DNA of 64,000 nt from Phytophthora hibernalis (Eukaryota > Oomycota > Peronosporomycetes > Peronosporales > Peronosporaceae): the NCBI GenBank assembly GCA_012656075.1, contig JAAKBF010000042.1:248001-312000 (forward strand), in the 5' to 3' direction. Shown here piece after piece: positions 11,019-21,819 of the stretch. Made by a program: the position numbers and the translations under genes. Under the pieces are notes generated by a model. That model was not told the origin of the DNA and ran no database searches. It saw nothing but the letters and a program-made list of their open reading frames with translations. The number at the start of each line of letters is the position of its first letter. Position 1 is the stretch's first letter.

Positions 11019-11749
11019 TAGGGCTGTCGACGTCGGAGCGTCGCTCCGGTTGACGTCTAGACGTCGAAAATCGTCGAGGGACGTCGAGCTAACATCAGCT
11101 CGACATCGACTTCCTGTCATTATTTCGAATTAAGATTATTAAAGATTTCATCCTCGCTATGAGCCACGCAGCCTCATTGAGGACCCGACATCTACAGTAA
11201 GCTTATCAGCGAAGGATGTTTGGCGCGCTCATTGCTACAAACGTAACAGCCGGAAGCTACTGACACAAGATGCAGGTGCTGAGGCCACTGCAGCAGAGAA
11301 ATCAAGCCGAATCCCTTTGTGATGACAGAGTAGTGCCGTCGGCACTGTGCCGATGCGATAAATACCAACGCGTGCCTTGATGGGCGAACGCGTTTGAAGG
11401 CATTTTGCTTTATAATGTGTATGTGCGTGCTTGCGAGTTGTTGGGGCTCCTTCCTTGAAGGAAGAAGGAATTCTTCTTCGATTGAGAGCCGGCGGTGGTC
11501 GGGGGGTACTGGCTCTCATTTAACGACCGCTTAATTGAGTCACATTTAAGTAAGATGAGGCGATGAGGCTTCTCACATCTCCGGCAGATCGATCCTCTCA
11601 TTGGACTCACTGACATTTTTTCTACCAATCAGCAGTGCAAATGAGGCTGGATGTTAGAGAAGCGTCGGCTCGACGTCAGCTGATCTCAAGGGACATCGGA
11701 CGTCAGTGTCGGCAACAGACGTCTAAAACCCTCGACGTCGACAGCCCTA
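11019..11749. mobile_element. Non-autonomous hAT element
   Basis: The ends are inverted repeats beginning TAGGGCTGTCGACGTCG. They are flanked by a perfect 8-bp target duplication, GTGAACGT (11011-11018 and 11750-11757), as expected for the hAT superfamily. Both subterminal regions are dense in GACGTC, about four copies on each side, which could be transposase-binding repeats. No transposase is encoded inside. The 731-bp length and the intact duplication suggest a fairly recent insertion mobilised by a hAT transposase elsewhere. Confidence 0.9.
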
Positions 11750-11757
11750 GTGAACGT

Positions 11758-13246
11758 AGGGAGAGCCCCATCTTTACAGTGTTGAAGGAAGTGGCAGCTA
11801 AACCCACATAACATGATCTGTCTGGCTAATCAAGTTCTACCAACAACTTTAGTACAACAATTCAAAGGGCTCCAACCTAATTAATAGGTCTCATTTCTTG
11901 AAGCAACCTCCAGCCAGCGCGACCAGTCCCTAAGGACGTTGTACTCGACGCGACGATCTTTCGATCAACAGCCATTAGTGGTTGGCCATCATGCTGCAGA
12001 AGTGTTGCATCGATAATATCAGCGTGAAAACGCCCCACCGCTCTCATCTTTACGCTATCCAAATGAATACCTTGCTCTAACTCTCGTTTGAATGAAGACG
12101 TCGGAGAAAAGCCATTATCACTTTCCAATCTGCAACTCTGCCGTCGATGATTTCGAGGCGAAATGCTCTTTGAAAGTCTCTGCTTGGTTATCTCGACAGC
12201 TAGCAAAGAGCAAATAACCCCGAAGTCTGCAAAACCGTGTTGCAGCTCTACATCTAAACCTCTTGCTGGCACACAAAAGCAACCTTCATGGTCAGTCATA
12301 AACCCTACGCGCTCCGAGCGGGAATTGCCTCGCTACCCTCGCTTTGTGCTCATAACCGCACTTTGCGCAGCCGATATGCACTTCCGGACTAAAGTACATG
12401 TGAGGTCGTACGATTTATTTTATTAGCATCTAAGCATATATATATATATATAAATGCTAAGAACACCTCTCCACTCGTGTGGGATATGCTATTTGTATCA
12501 CAAAATTAAAAGCACTATGTTTGGTCGATCAAAAATAGCAATATAGATACTAATAGTAATGCCGTGCTTTGCCCGGAAAGCACTGGATATTTATGAGCTA
12601 GTTGAAAACAACACTCGGAAATGGAGATGTGATTGGGGGCATTCCCACCACATAAGCTGTGACTGGCGAATAAGGGGAGAAGTTGGTCAGGAAGGGGGAA
12701 GATGTAAATAATGCGTGGTTTCCGACAGCTATGTGAAGTATCATTCGTGGGCAGTTTTTGAAATTTCAGTTTTGCACGTACGAAACTAGAGCTTGCTCCA
12801 TCCCCTGGAGGCTATGGTTTTTACAAGGCGTAATCCCTTTGAAAGTACTTTACCTGTAAGTACTGCAGGATTTGACCCCGAGTTTAATGTCGGTTTTTGG
12901 ATTTGTCGATCCACCGTTTGGATTTCACCCAAAGAACAGAAATTCATGTATTTCTGCGAAACTTGAAGGCCATACCATTATTTATTGTGGAGGCAAGTCT
13001 GCCGAACAATGTTCAGCCTATGTAGTGGACGAAGCGAAGACTTTTCCCGCCAGCTGTGTTCGGTAAGTAGAAACACCAGGGCAGCAGGGTCCGTGTCGCG
13101 TACAGCATCGGCATCGTCGTTGCTTGAAGCGGAGTGCGTCCACGTACAGTCACGCGGAGAGAGAACAATGTCGATGTCAGTCAACGATCTGGGCGTCAAA
13201 AGCCACCTTTCAGGCACGGGGTATATTCTCAACTGGGGCTTCTTGA
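11758..13246. other. No recognisable gene; AT dinucleotide run
   Basis: A minus-strand frame at 11877-12299 is open for 140 codons but shows no family motif. A short (TA)n microsatellite lies near 12436-12452. The last 120 bases resemble 20470-20545 (see the repeat entry). Confidence 0.4.
13130..13210. repeat. Segment duplicated near 20470-20545
   Basis: The two segments share GAGAGAACAATG followed by GATGTCAGTC and CGATCT, with about one mismatch in six. On the minus strand both encode TDI-x-IVLS...C-x-W. Similarity ends abruptly. This copy lies next to the left LTR of the copia element. Confidence 0.6.
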
Positions 13247-14031
13247 TGTTCAAGTGATGCTTGGAAGGTAAAACCCGAAGTGAACTTTTTGACTTAGTTG
13301 TTCCTCGCAAGCCTACAGAGCTCTTCCTGTGTCTTCCCTGTACTCGTCCAGTGCGCTTCATCCGCCGTCCTGAATATCATCTAATCCGGTTGAGCCACAT
13401 GTCCTCATTTGCCCCCGCTTGATCGTCATCCACTCAGTTCCAAGACACCATTGCGTGAGTCCGGTGCATTGCGTCATCGCTGCATCCAAGCCGCATGCAT
13501 TGCGTCATCGCTGCGAGCGCCACACTCGTACATCACGGGTAAGCCCTGTGTGCATAATGTCATCACTGCGTGTGTAATGGGGCCACTTGACAGGGGGCGA
13601 CCATTGTTTTCTGTGATGTGGTCCACACCATTGGTGTCAGCCACACGCGTGGTGGGTGGCACGTCAAGGACTTAATTCGTACTTCAGTCGTACGTAAGTG
13701 GTACGTCAGTTTTATTAAAGCAGTACATCTAAACTGGGTGGTCCCCATTAGGACAGATCAGATTAGACAGGGATTCAGTATGCAGATAGTTAGCAGTAGT
13801 TAGAACTACAACAGTGTTCTTAATATAATCAGTTTAACTCTAACCCGGAAGTTCGCAAGTCGTTTGGTACTCGGTACCAGGAAACTACTGGAAGGCCAGC
13901 TTACAACAGAGACGCCAGGCGTCTGTTGTGGTTACGCGTTAACGCTTCCTCTAAAGCTAATGTGCGTGTGACCCCGTCACAGCGTGCGGGCATGGCGTCA
14001 TTGCGTGTATTCGCGGCGTATGAGGTCAACA
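13247..14031 (-). repeat. Left (3') LTR of the copia element, interrupted
   Basis: Starts TGTTCAA and ends TCAACA, matching the right LTR along its length. It is longer than its partner because a 409-bp solo LTR plus a 5-bp duplication sits inside it, leaving about 371 bp of its own sequence. GCATTGCGTCATCGCTGC is locally duplicated in this copy. Confidence 0.9.
13573..13981. mobile_element. Nested solo LTR with 5-bp target duplication
   Basis: The insert begins TGTAATGGGG and ends CCCCGTCACA (TG...CA, with similar inverted ends). It is flanked by GCGTG on both sides (13568-13572 and 13982-13986). The other LTR of the host element has a single uninterrupted copy at this point, so the empty site is visible. 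This is what remains after LTR-LTR recombination of an unrelated retrotransposon. Confidence 0.9.
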
Positions 14032-14044
14032 CTCCCACTCGCCA

Positions 14045-14597
14045 CTAATGCGGAGCGGGACTGGTGCGGACACCGCTCGCCTCGAGCAGGTACTTGAGTC
14101 GTTTGTTTCCATGTGCCGTCTTAAGCCTGTCCGCAAGCTGGTCCTCCGTTCCAACGTAGGTTATCATGATGATGTCCCGTGCTAAATTCTCGCGGATGTA
14201 ATGGTCCTGGATGTCGACGTGCTTGGTCCGCGCGTTGTATCTCACGTTGTTCGCCAAACCATTTGCGCCTTGGTTGTCCTCCCAAACTTGCGTCGCTCCC
14301 ACTTGCTCGTGACCAAGGTCTTTAAGCACGGTCCGGGTCCACACCACTTCCTGGGTGCACAGGCTATACGCCATGTACTCCGCCTCTGCCGACCGGTGCG
14401 TTCGTACTTCGACTTGAATACAACCGGCGCGCCGCTAATCATGATCATGATACCGAACATCGAGCGGCGGTCGACCAAGTTGCTTCTTCAGTCCGCGTCC
14501 GTGTACGCCTCCAACTTGATGTTCCCTTTGTTGCCGTTGTAGACGATGCCAACCCCTTCGTACTCTTCAGGTAGCGGAGTACCCGAATAGCCGCCTT
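14045..14597 (-). pseudogene. copia RNase H domain
   Basis: The C-terminal RNase H part of the copia polyprotein. It reads YSLCTQEVVW, WEDNQGANGLANN and ARTKHVDIQDHYIREN in order, typical of this domain in copia elements, and ends at the stop at 14045. The upstream junction to reverse transcriptase is broken by frameshifts near 14400-14600. Confidence 0.85.
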
Positions 14598-15740
14598 TCA
14601 GTGTTGCCGTCCGGGGATCTCAAAGAACCGCGACAGCTGCGTGATGATGTACGCCACGTCCGGGCGCGTAGAGGTCGTGATGTATAACAAACATCCGATC
14701 AACGATCTGTACGGTTTGGTCCTCATGCCTTCGCACTCTGCGTTCGTGGTCGGTGACTGCATCTTCGTTACCTTCATGTCTGACTCGCACGGGTACACTA
14801 CCGCTTTCGCGTCCTGTTGGTTAAACAGGTTCACGACGACGTCGATGTAGCGCGTCTGCTTGATCATCAGCGTGCCTGCCGTGCGAGCATGGTTGATCTC
14901 CATACCGAGGATGGATTTGGCCTCGCCCAATTCCTTCATCTTGAACGCGCTCTTGAACGCCACCTTGACCTCGTTGATCTCCAGGTTGGTCTTTGCGGCG
15001 ATGATCATGCCGTCCACGTACAAACAGACATACACTTAGTTGTCTTTTGTTCCCTTCACGTAGACACATTAGTCTGCTCCACAACTGCAGAAGCCGATCT
15101 TCATGAACACTGCATCGATCGTCTGGTGCCACGCGCTCGCAGCCTGCTTGAGACCGTAAATCGCCTCGTCCAATCTGCACATCATATTGTCCGTGTTCGT
15201 GATGCCATACGACACCTCCATGAACACTTGTTCCTTCAGGTCACTGTTCAGGAACGTCGTGTCCGCGTCCATCTGCTCCGTGACGTAGTCCTTCGCGACG
15301 ACTCGGCCCTGATCGAGTTCATGTTGGCAACGGGCGAGTAGGTCTCGAAGAAGTCTACGCCAACCTTCTGTTTGAGGCCCTTCGCCATCAGCCGGGCCCT
15401 GTACCCCACGACTCGGTCGTGCTCGTTCCGCTTCTTAGCGAACACCCATCGACACCCAATCGGTCGGGTTCCGGACGTCCGTTGGACAAGGGAATATGAG
15501 CCGCTGTCCGCGTGTGATTTCAGCTCGGAGTTCATCGCCTTGACCTATTCCGACTCCTCGTTGCTCTTCATGGCCTGCTGGTACGTAGTCGGCACATCGT
15601 TAGCGTTTCCCACACTGGCAGCGTAATCCAGTATAACTTCGGCGAGAAGACCGTCGTCGTCAACTCGAGGCCCTTAGGCGGCGGTGGCCAGAAGTAGTCG
15701 TCGTTGTCCCAATCGTCCTCGTTGTTCACCTTGTACTCGT
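14598..15740 (-). pseudogene. copia reverse transcriptase, catalytic residue lost
   Basis: The RNA-dependent DNA polymerase of the copia polyprotein. Conserved blocks include RPIGCRWVFAKKRN, GYRARLMAKGLKQK-x-GVDF-x-ETYSPV, LNSDLKEQVFMEV and YGLKQAASAWHQ. The active-site box, normally YVDD, reads YVDGMIIA, so the second aspartate is gone. Stops near 15036 and 15069 and a frame change near 15300 also break it. It precedes the RNase H domain as expected. Confidence 0.9.
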
Positions 15741-16076
15741 TTTCAGCTTCTCCAAGAGATAGTACCAGGTCATGTCGGCGTTGGACTCGTTCAGGTTCCG
15801 GGTGGAAATCAAGGTTGTCACTAAGGATGCACCTGGCGGCATTCGGTGTGTTGTAAGCTCACGTCTCGTCGAGTCGTCCGGCTCGGCCTCAAGCTTGTCC
15901 GTGTCTTCCACATATCCCTTCTCCACCGATCCCATCGGTTCTTCAGCTGCTGGCTGCTGCTCTTGTTCGTGCTGTACGACTTCATCGACGTCCTCCGTCG
16001 AATGGATGACCGTCGTGCTTTCAGTCGGCGCTGAGTCGTAAATGCCATTCACCTCGCGCTCGTCGAGTAGTCACCT

Positions 16077-17415
16077 TCACCTTGTTAGACTCCAAGTCGT
16101 ACACGCGGTATTCTCAGCATATCCTAAGAACACGCACTTGAAGCTCTTCGGCTCCAACTTGGTACGCTTCGCCTTGTCAACGTGAGCATGCCCGACCGAG
16201 CCAAACACGCACAAGTGGCCCAGTCGCGGATTTTCCTTGAACGCCAACTCGTATGGCGTCATGTTCGAGTACGCACTGGTCGTTGGCCGGTTTATCAAAT
16301 ACACTGACGAATTGACCGCCTCTGCCCACCACGTCGTCGAGATGCCCTTGCAATACAACATGATCCGAACCTTCTCCATGATAATGCAGTTCATCCGCTC
16401 CGCTATGCCGTTCTGCTGCGGACTGTAAGGCACATTCTTCTGGTGTACGATCCCGTTCAACGCGCACATCTTTTCCATCTCGTTGTTGACAAATTCGGTG
16501 TCGTTGTCGGAGCGCAGGCACTTGATGCACTCTCCCAATTGGTTATCGTACAAGTTCATGAACGTCTTGAACTGGCTGGCTACCTCGCTCTTCTTCGTGA
16601 TGAAGTACGCCACCACGTACTTGGAGAAGTCATCGACAAACGTGAGCACGTACCGAGTCCACCCTTCGTCATGGGCCCCATGCCGTCCGTGTGTACGAGC
16701 TGCAACAGCTTCGTCGTCCTCGAGAACGATAGAGACGGGAAGTGAGCGACAGTCAGCTTGCCCTTCATACAACCCCCGCACAATGGCATGGACTTGTGGT
16801 TCACCACAGGCATGCCTGCGGTGGCGCGCTGCGTCTTAGCCAGCGCGTCCTTCTTCAAGTGGCCCATGCGCGCGTGCCACAACTCCCACTCACTGTCGAC
16901 CCCTGCGTACTCCACATAGTGTGGCATGTCTTTCTCGCAGTCGAGCATGTAGGTCTTCCCGACCTTCTTTCTCAAGACGATCGCCTTCGACTTGTTCTAG
17001 ATCGTGCATGACTCCCGCTGAAACTCCACGATCATGTCGCGCTCGGCTAACTTGCCGACGGACAGGAACTGTCGGTCCAATTCGGGGATGTGCATCTCAT
17101 CAATCATCTTAATGCGCGTGCCGTGGATGCCCGTCAGGCGCACCGACCCCGTTCCCACCACCCGGAAATTTTTACCGTCTGCGATGGTCATCTCAATGCT
17201 TGTGTCGAGGTTCTTGTACTCAAACAAGTCGTTGCGGTGAGGCGTTATGTACCGCTGTCGATCAACCACCCAAATGACCGAGTCTTCCCAACGACGAAAA
17301 CCGCATCCTCGTCGTTTCCTGCGTTCGGTTTCGGGCAGTCCCGCATAGTGTGACCCAGTTTGCCGCAGTTGAAGCACTTGCCCTTGCAGCCGCCGTTCTT
17401 CTTTGCACCGTAACA
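16077..17415 (-). pseudogene. copia protease and integrase
   Basis: The protease active-site box DSGT is visible near 17260, but in a frame offset from its surroundings. The integrase follows with its zinc-binding part (LWHARMGHL...CGGC) and catalytic core: HTDGMGPM, LRSDNDTEFVNNEME and YSPQQNGIAERMN. The DDE residues therefore remain, although the second box has a changed neighbourhood. Frame breaks occur near 16620 and 16990. Integrase inserts the cDNA into the genome; this copy cannot make an intact product. Confidence 0.9.
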
Positions 17416-18060
17416 CTAGATGCTCTTGCCACCCTTGGCGCTATTCACGCTCTTGAACTTGCCGCCGATCACAGTGGACCTCAGCGCACGTTCGACGCCT
17501 TCCTTCTTGTCGAGGCGCTCGTACTCCTTGATCACCTTCTCCTTCACCTCAATCAACGTGGTGCCGTTCGAGTTCTCCACAATCGAGCAGATCAACTCGT
17601 ATTCCGTGGGCAGGCTGCTCGGCAAAATGACGAGCTGACGAGCCTCGTCGAACGGGTCTCCCAGAGTCTGCAACCCGACGATGAGCTCGTCAAACTTTTC
17701 CAGGTGCTTGGCCATGGTCACGCCGTCGTCCATCTTGAATTCATTGAGGCGACGGGCCATCGTCACCCAGTTGTCGCGGAGCGTGTTCCACGCCATGATG
17801 GTTGTTGTGGTCGATCGGATCTTCGTGTGGTGCTCCACCGACACACCTTGTGCAATGAGCCCGATCGCCTTCATGTCGTTCAGCAACCACACCTCCGTGA
17901 TCTCTGACGGGTCCTTCACCATCTGCACATGTGCCAGCAGTCTCTTCCTCGCCAGCGTTATCCGCATGGCGAATTCCCCGGGAAAGTAATTGTCGCTTCC
18001 CAGGATGACTTCGGCCTTCTTCTGGTCGAGGTGGTCATGGTATTCGTGGCACTTGGTCTT
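17405..18060 (-). pseudogene. copia gag with zinc knuckle
   Basis: The capsid/nucleocapsid part. It reads GSDNYFPGEFAMRITLARKRLLAHV, the conserved WNTLRDNW region and ends with the zinc knuckle CFNCGKLGHTMRDC (C-x2-C-x4-H-x4-C). An in-frame TAG at 17416-17418 lies just before the knuckle. The true start is probably near 18060, upstream of the first Met in the open frame, and just inside the right LTR. Confidence 0.85.
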
Positions 18061-18088
18061 GAGCTTATTGCGGCTGTTAACCTCTTGA

Positions 18089-18439
18089 TGTTCAACTGAT
18101 GCTTGGAAGATAAAAACCGAAGTGAACTCTATTGGCTTAGTCGTTCCTCGCTAACCTACAGAGATCTTCCTGTGTCTTCCTGTACTCACCCAGTGCGCTT
18201 CATCCGTCGCCCCGAATATCATCCAATCCGGTTGAGCCATGTGTCCTCATTTGCCCCCGCTTGATCGCCATCCACTCAGTACCAAGACACCATTGCGTGA
18301 GTCCGGTGCATTGCGTCATCGTTGCGAGCGCCACGCTCGTACACAACGGGTAATCCCTGTGTACATCTCGTGCGCATAGTGTCATCTCTGCGTGCGGGCA
18401 TGGCGTCATTGCGTGTCTTCGCGGCGTACCAGGTCAACA
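18089..18439 (-). repeat. Right (5') LTR of the copia element
   Basis: A 351-bp LTR matching the left copy from TGTTCAA to TCAACA. It has no insertion and so gives the empty-site reference for the nested solo LTR. Confidence 0.9.
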
Positions 18440-18517
18440 GGTTTTCTCGCCCGTTAGTCCTATCTCTCGCATTGTTACCCTATACCCACAGCAATTGGTC
18501 ATAATTGCAGCAAGTCC

Positions 18518-19140
18518 TTACCACCATAATATGACTCTGCATGGACCCCTGATGTCCAGATGTGCCATCTGACCAACCAAGGACTCTCGACTCTGTGTGT
18601 TCTGTGACTTGAAACTCTTTCTCGTCAACATTCCCTGGACACAGATCTCACAGTCGTATCCACCAGAGATGCGGAAATTCACATGCGTCAATGTCCAGTG
18701 AGCATGGGTAAGAAGCGCATTAAACGCGTTCTTGCCAGGATGCCACAATCTCGTATGCCACAGGTCCAGGTTGTTCACTGGTTTTACTCGAGCTGGTAGA
18801 GCCACCATAGCCATTTCTGGAGGTCTTTCCTGCATCAATCGATAGAGATTTGTATCATCAACATGAGCTGTAGTAATTCCTGAATGCAAGATAAGATCAG
18901 CATGATCGGTTTCGTCGAAGTGCACTTTTACACGTTCATGAACAGGCAATGACTTATTCAATTGCCGTCACACAGAGTAGAGACTGTTTTGCAAATCAGG
19001 TGCGTAACGTACGCCGCGTAACGTACGCCGCGTAACGTGAGCATGCATCTGCCTTGGGAAGTCTCCAACTCCTTCATGGTGGTTCCGATGCCTTCAACAC
19101 TATCCAAGTTGAGTCGCCTCCGTATCAGCCCGAACGGCAA
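18518..19140 (-). pseudogene. Second copia relic: protease-integrase half (minus)
   Basis: On the minus strand the linker after the protease is recognisable (EGIGTTMKELETSQGRCMLTLRGVRYAAYVTH), then the integrase zinc-binding region LDLWHTRLWHPGKNAFN...GYDCEICVQGMLTRKSFKSQ. It ends at 18518 before the catalytic core. It differs clearly from the integrase at 16077-17415, so it comes from another copia family. It is joined head to head with the plus-strand half that starts near 19130. Confidence 0.8.
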
Positions 19141-19932
19141 CGTCCCAGATCATTTAAGTGGAACATGGAGACAATTGCAGAAGGTGGACAACCGATTGAT
19201 GCATTTGCAAAGCCTGCCTTCCTGCGTGGGTATATTCCCCGCGAGTACGATCACGTGATGCAAACGGTTCTCGCTAGTCACAAGCCACCAAATGATGATG
19301 ATCAACCAAATTATGAAAAACTTGAACTTGCATTGGAGATGGCCTGTGATCATCGACAATGCCGAAAGTCAGAAGGAGGCAAATGCGACGATGAGGAGAA
19401 GGCATTCTTTGCTGGGGGATCTAGGTGGCAATCGTGGATGCGGTCGAGTGTTTTGGTGGTCGCGGATTCGGTGGCCATTGAACCCAAGGTGGCTGACATG
19501 GTGGAAAAATGGCCAAGATGGCAGCGAGCAGAAGCAAGGTGGTGAATGTTTCCACTGTCATGACTCAGGCGAGACTGCCCGTTCCTAGGCCATCGGCCAC
19601 TAGTGCTAATAAAAGTGGTGACCGGTACAGATCGTGTCAAGTCGAGTGGAGGAGGCAAAAGTGCTAAGGCTAGTGATAAGGGTCATTATGCCAATGAAAG
19701 TGATGAAAGCGGTTACGTAATTCTTCAAGCGTTTAAAATGAAGAAGCAGATAGCAGATATGGATTGGTTCTTGGCTTCTGGTGTGTCAAACCCCATAACG
19801 AGCCAGATGGCTGACTTTGTGGATCTTACGCCTCTTTGTGCCCGTGTGCGAGTTGGTGGAAATAACTATCTGCTCTCCTCAGCATACTTCAGGTATGTCA
19901 TGCCCAAAACACGCTTCTTCAACAGCGAGTAG
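19110..19932 (+). pseudogene. Second copia relic: gag-protease half (plus)
   Basis: On the plus strand gag sequence reads DAFAKPAFLRGYIPREYDHVMQTVLASHKPP..., followed by a degenerate zinc knuckle (CFHCHDSGETARS). The protease box near 19760 reads WFLASGVSNPITSQMADF, with Ala in place of the catalytic Asp. It points away from the minus-strand integrase half. An inversion of the gag-protease segment of one element would produce this arrangement. Confidence 0.8.
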
Positions 19933-20005
19933 CGGAGATGGGATAGGTAGATGTCGTATCTCGTACATATACTATCGTCCCACATCTACCTATCCCCTCT
20001 TCGCT
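19931..20005. repeat. Hairpin after the copia relic
   Basis: Arms GGGATAGGTAGATGT (19940-19954) and ACATCTACCTATCCC (19982-19996) are perfect complements. Imperfect pairing extends them to about 24 bp each. The loop is about 27 bases. Related GTCTACCTA words follow to 20038. Confidence 0.8.
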
Positions 20006-21669
20006 ATTGTCTACATATCGTCTACCTAACGTCTACCTATGCTGCTTCATCACCAGTTAGCTTCGATAGCTTGCTGGTTTGTGTGAGCAACTATCGTGAT
20101 ACGTTTTGGAACGTCATTGCTCCATGACACGATACGGAATGGGCTCATACGTCACGGACTACATTATCTGGTTAGTGATCGCGTCATAAATAACCTCCTT
20201 CGTTCGCGAAGTTTCACTTGCCCAGGTTGCATGTGTGTCCTCGTTCTTGCTCTCCTCGGATCCAGGTGTGTCGTACTGGCAGTACTTACGTAGCTTCTTG
20301 CGCTGCAACTTAGCTTTACCCGCTCGTGTAGACCCTCGTAATCTTTGCCGTCGAACGACGGAATGGTCTTCTTTTCGCCACTTGTCTCCGTACCTCTTTG
20401 TTTTGCTTCACCAAAATGACTCACTTGCTGGGCTTTCGTTACATGAGCCTTGGGATCATAACCTGAAGTGGAGTACTTCCACTTACAGCCACACGCAGAG
20501 AGAACAATGTTGATGTCAGTCGACGATCTTGGCGGCAAAAGTTGGGCGAGCGACGCTTCTACGAGCACGTGTGAGGAGGCAGATGTACAGAATGACTGAA
20601 TCGGCGCGTTGAAGCTGAGTGGGGCCCTTGTGGACGGGGGACGGTTGGACGTGTAGACAATCTTCCGGCAGGTGCAGTTCGAGGTTGAGACCAGCAGCGC
20701 CTAGGAATCGAGCAGCGTGACATAGCACGAGTCGCCGTCGTACCGGGAAACCTCATGACACGTACTGAGTACCGCAGGAATATATTTATAGAGCTCGTTC
20801 TTCGTCCTAATGGAGTCGTTCAAGCCTTCAAACCATGAACTTCTAAGCAAAGTAGGTGTTTTGTATTTCGAGCATGATGGGGCTCAGCGACTGTACCAGC
20901 TCGACAAATGCTCTGCTCTGTGCAGGACGTGATCGACTCGTGACCCGTGATCTTGGCGCCCACGACCTGCATCTCGTGGCAGACGCATGCGGCATGCATC
21001 ACAGTGACGGGCGAGTTGCCGTGAAGAACAACATGTCCTCGCGGTCTACAAGACCCAACGCATCTAGCGAAGGTTACTGGGGTGTTATTTTAAGTCGGCT
21101 AGGTCACCATTCATGTAAGGTGGCTTGGATGTCGCTTGAGGCCGACTGGGTCAACATGCATGTATTTTCCGATGCATTACTAAATTATGCGACGTTTAAT
21201 TTTGATAATTGTAAGTGGATAAGTTTTCGTAATTACATAATTATCCCTTTATGTGTTTTTACAGGATCCTGTGCGGCGCTCTAAAACTCTGGATATAAAT
21301 ATCCAGAGAATCATTTATCAAGATATCGATAAATTTGTGCAGGCGCCCCAATTAGTAGAACTAACAAGCGGACATGTTGGTCTGAATCTATTAAAAGCTA
21401 AAAGGTTACATGTAATTTCTTATTTTTATTAAAATACTGTGCTAGGATCGGAGTTGTGTACATTGTACTGTATTTGTCCAAATTACTTAAAAACCGCGTG
21501 ATCATCTCGATGACGAACCGAGCTCGAATCAAGCAAACATGGTAAGCTGCGGAAGTCAACGCAACATACAGTTCACATGTCCTAAATGATACCTGACAAA
21601 CCTGATATAATGCTATATCTAATACAAAATTGATCCACCGACTTGGTAGTTAGTAAAATGTATGGAGTA
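20006..21669. other. No confident gene; copia-like minus-strand frame
   Basis: The minus-strand frame at 20164-20568 (with IPSFDGKDYEGLHERVKLS) could be another gag N-terminus but is not certain. It contains the duplicate of 13130-13210. The rest is AT-rich without recognisable coding sequence. Confidence 0.4.
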
Positions 21670-21817
21670 CAGTAATGTGCGTCAATAAGGAACGGGGTAT
21701 CAACTCATATCCTTTTAAATATTATACATCTGTCAGTGAGGAACATCTCTATGCGGATTGTGGGCGCCCTCCTTAATTATGTACATATTACGTGTTCCTT
21801 ATTGACGTACATTACTG
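21670..21817. mobile_element. Short Tc1/mariner-type MITE
   Basis: Inverted ends CAGTAATGTGCGTCAATAAG (left) and its complement with one mismatch (right) enclose 148 bp, flanked by TA on both sides (21668-21669, 21818-21819). This is the Stowaway-like structure expected of a mariner-mobilised miniature element. Confidence 0.88.
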
Positions 21818-21819
21818 TA

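Larger units (their letters stand above)
13247..18439 (-). mobile_element. Ty1/copia LTR retrotransposon, decayed
   Basis: Direct LTRs at 13247-14031 and 18089-18439 bracket a minus-strand gag-pol in the copia order gag, protease, integrase, reverse transcriptase, RNase H. A purine-rich tract, GCGAGTGGGAG on the minus strand, abuts the left LTR exactly where the polypurine tract should be. The reading frame has many stops and shifts, so the element is not autonomous. I see no matching target duplication: the outer flanks read CTTGA and GGTTT. That suggests age or recombination between copies. Confidence 0.95.

Noticed and set aside
14817..15341. Plus-strand frame of 174 codons
   Set aside because: It is antisense to the copia reverse transcriptase and has no motif of its own.
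17350..17907. Plus-strand frame of 185 codons
   Set aside because: It is antisense to copia gag and the zinc knuckle.
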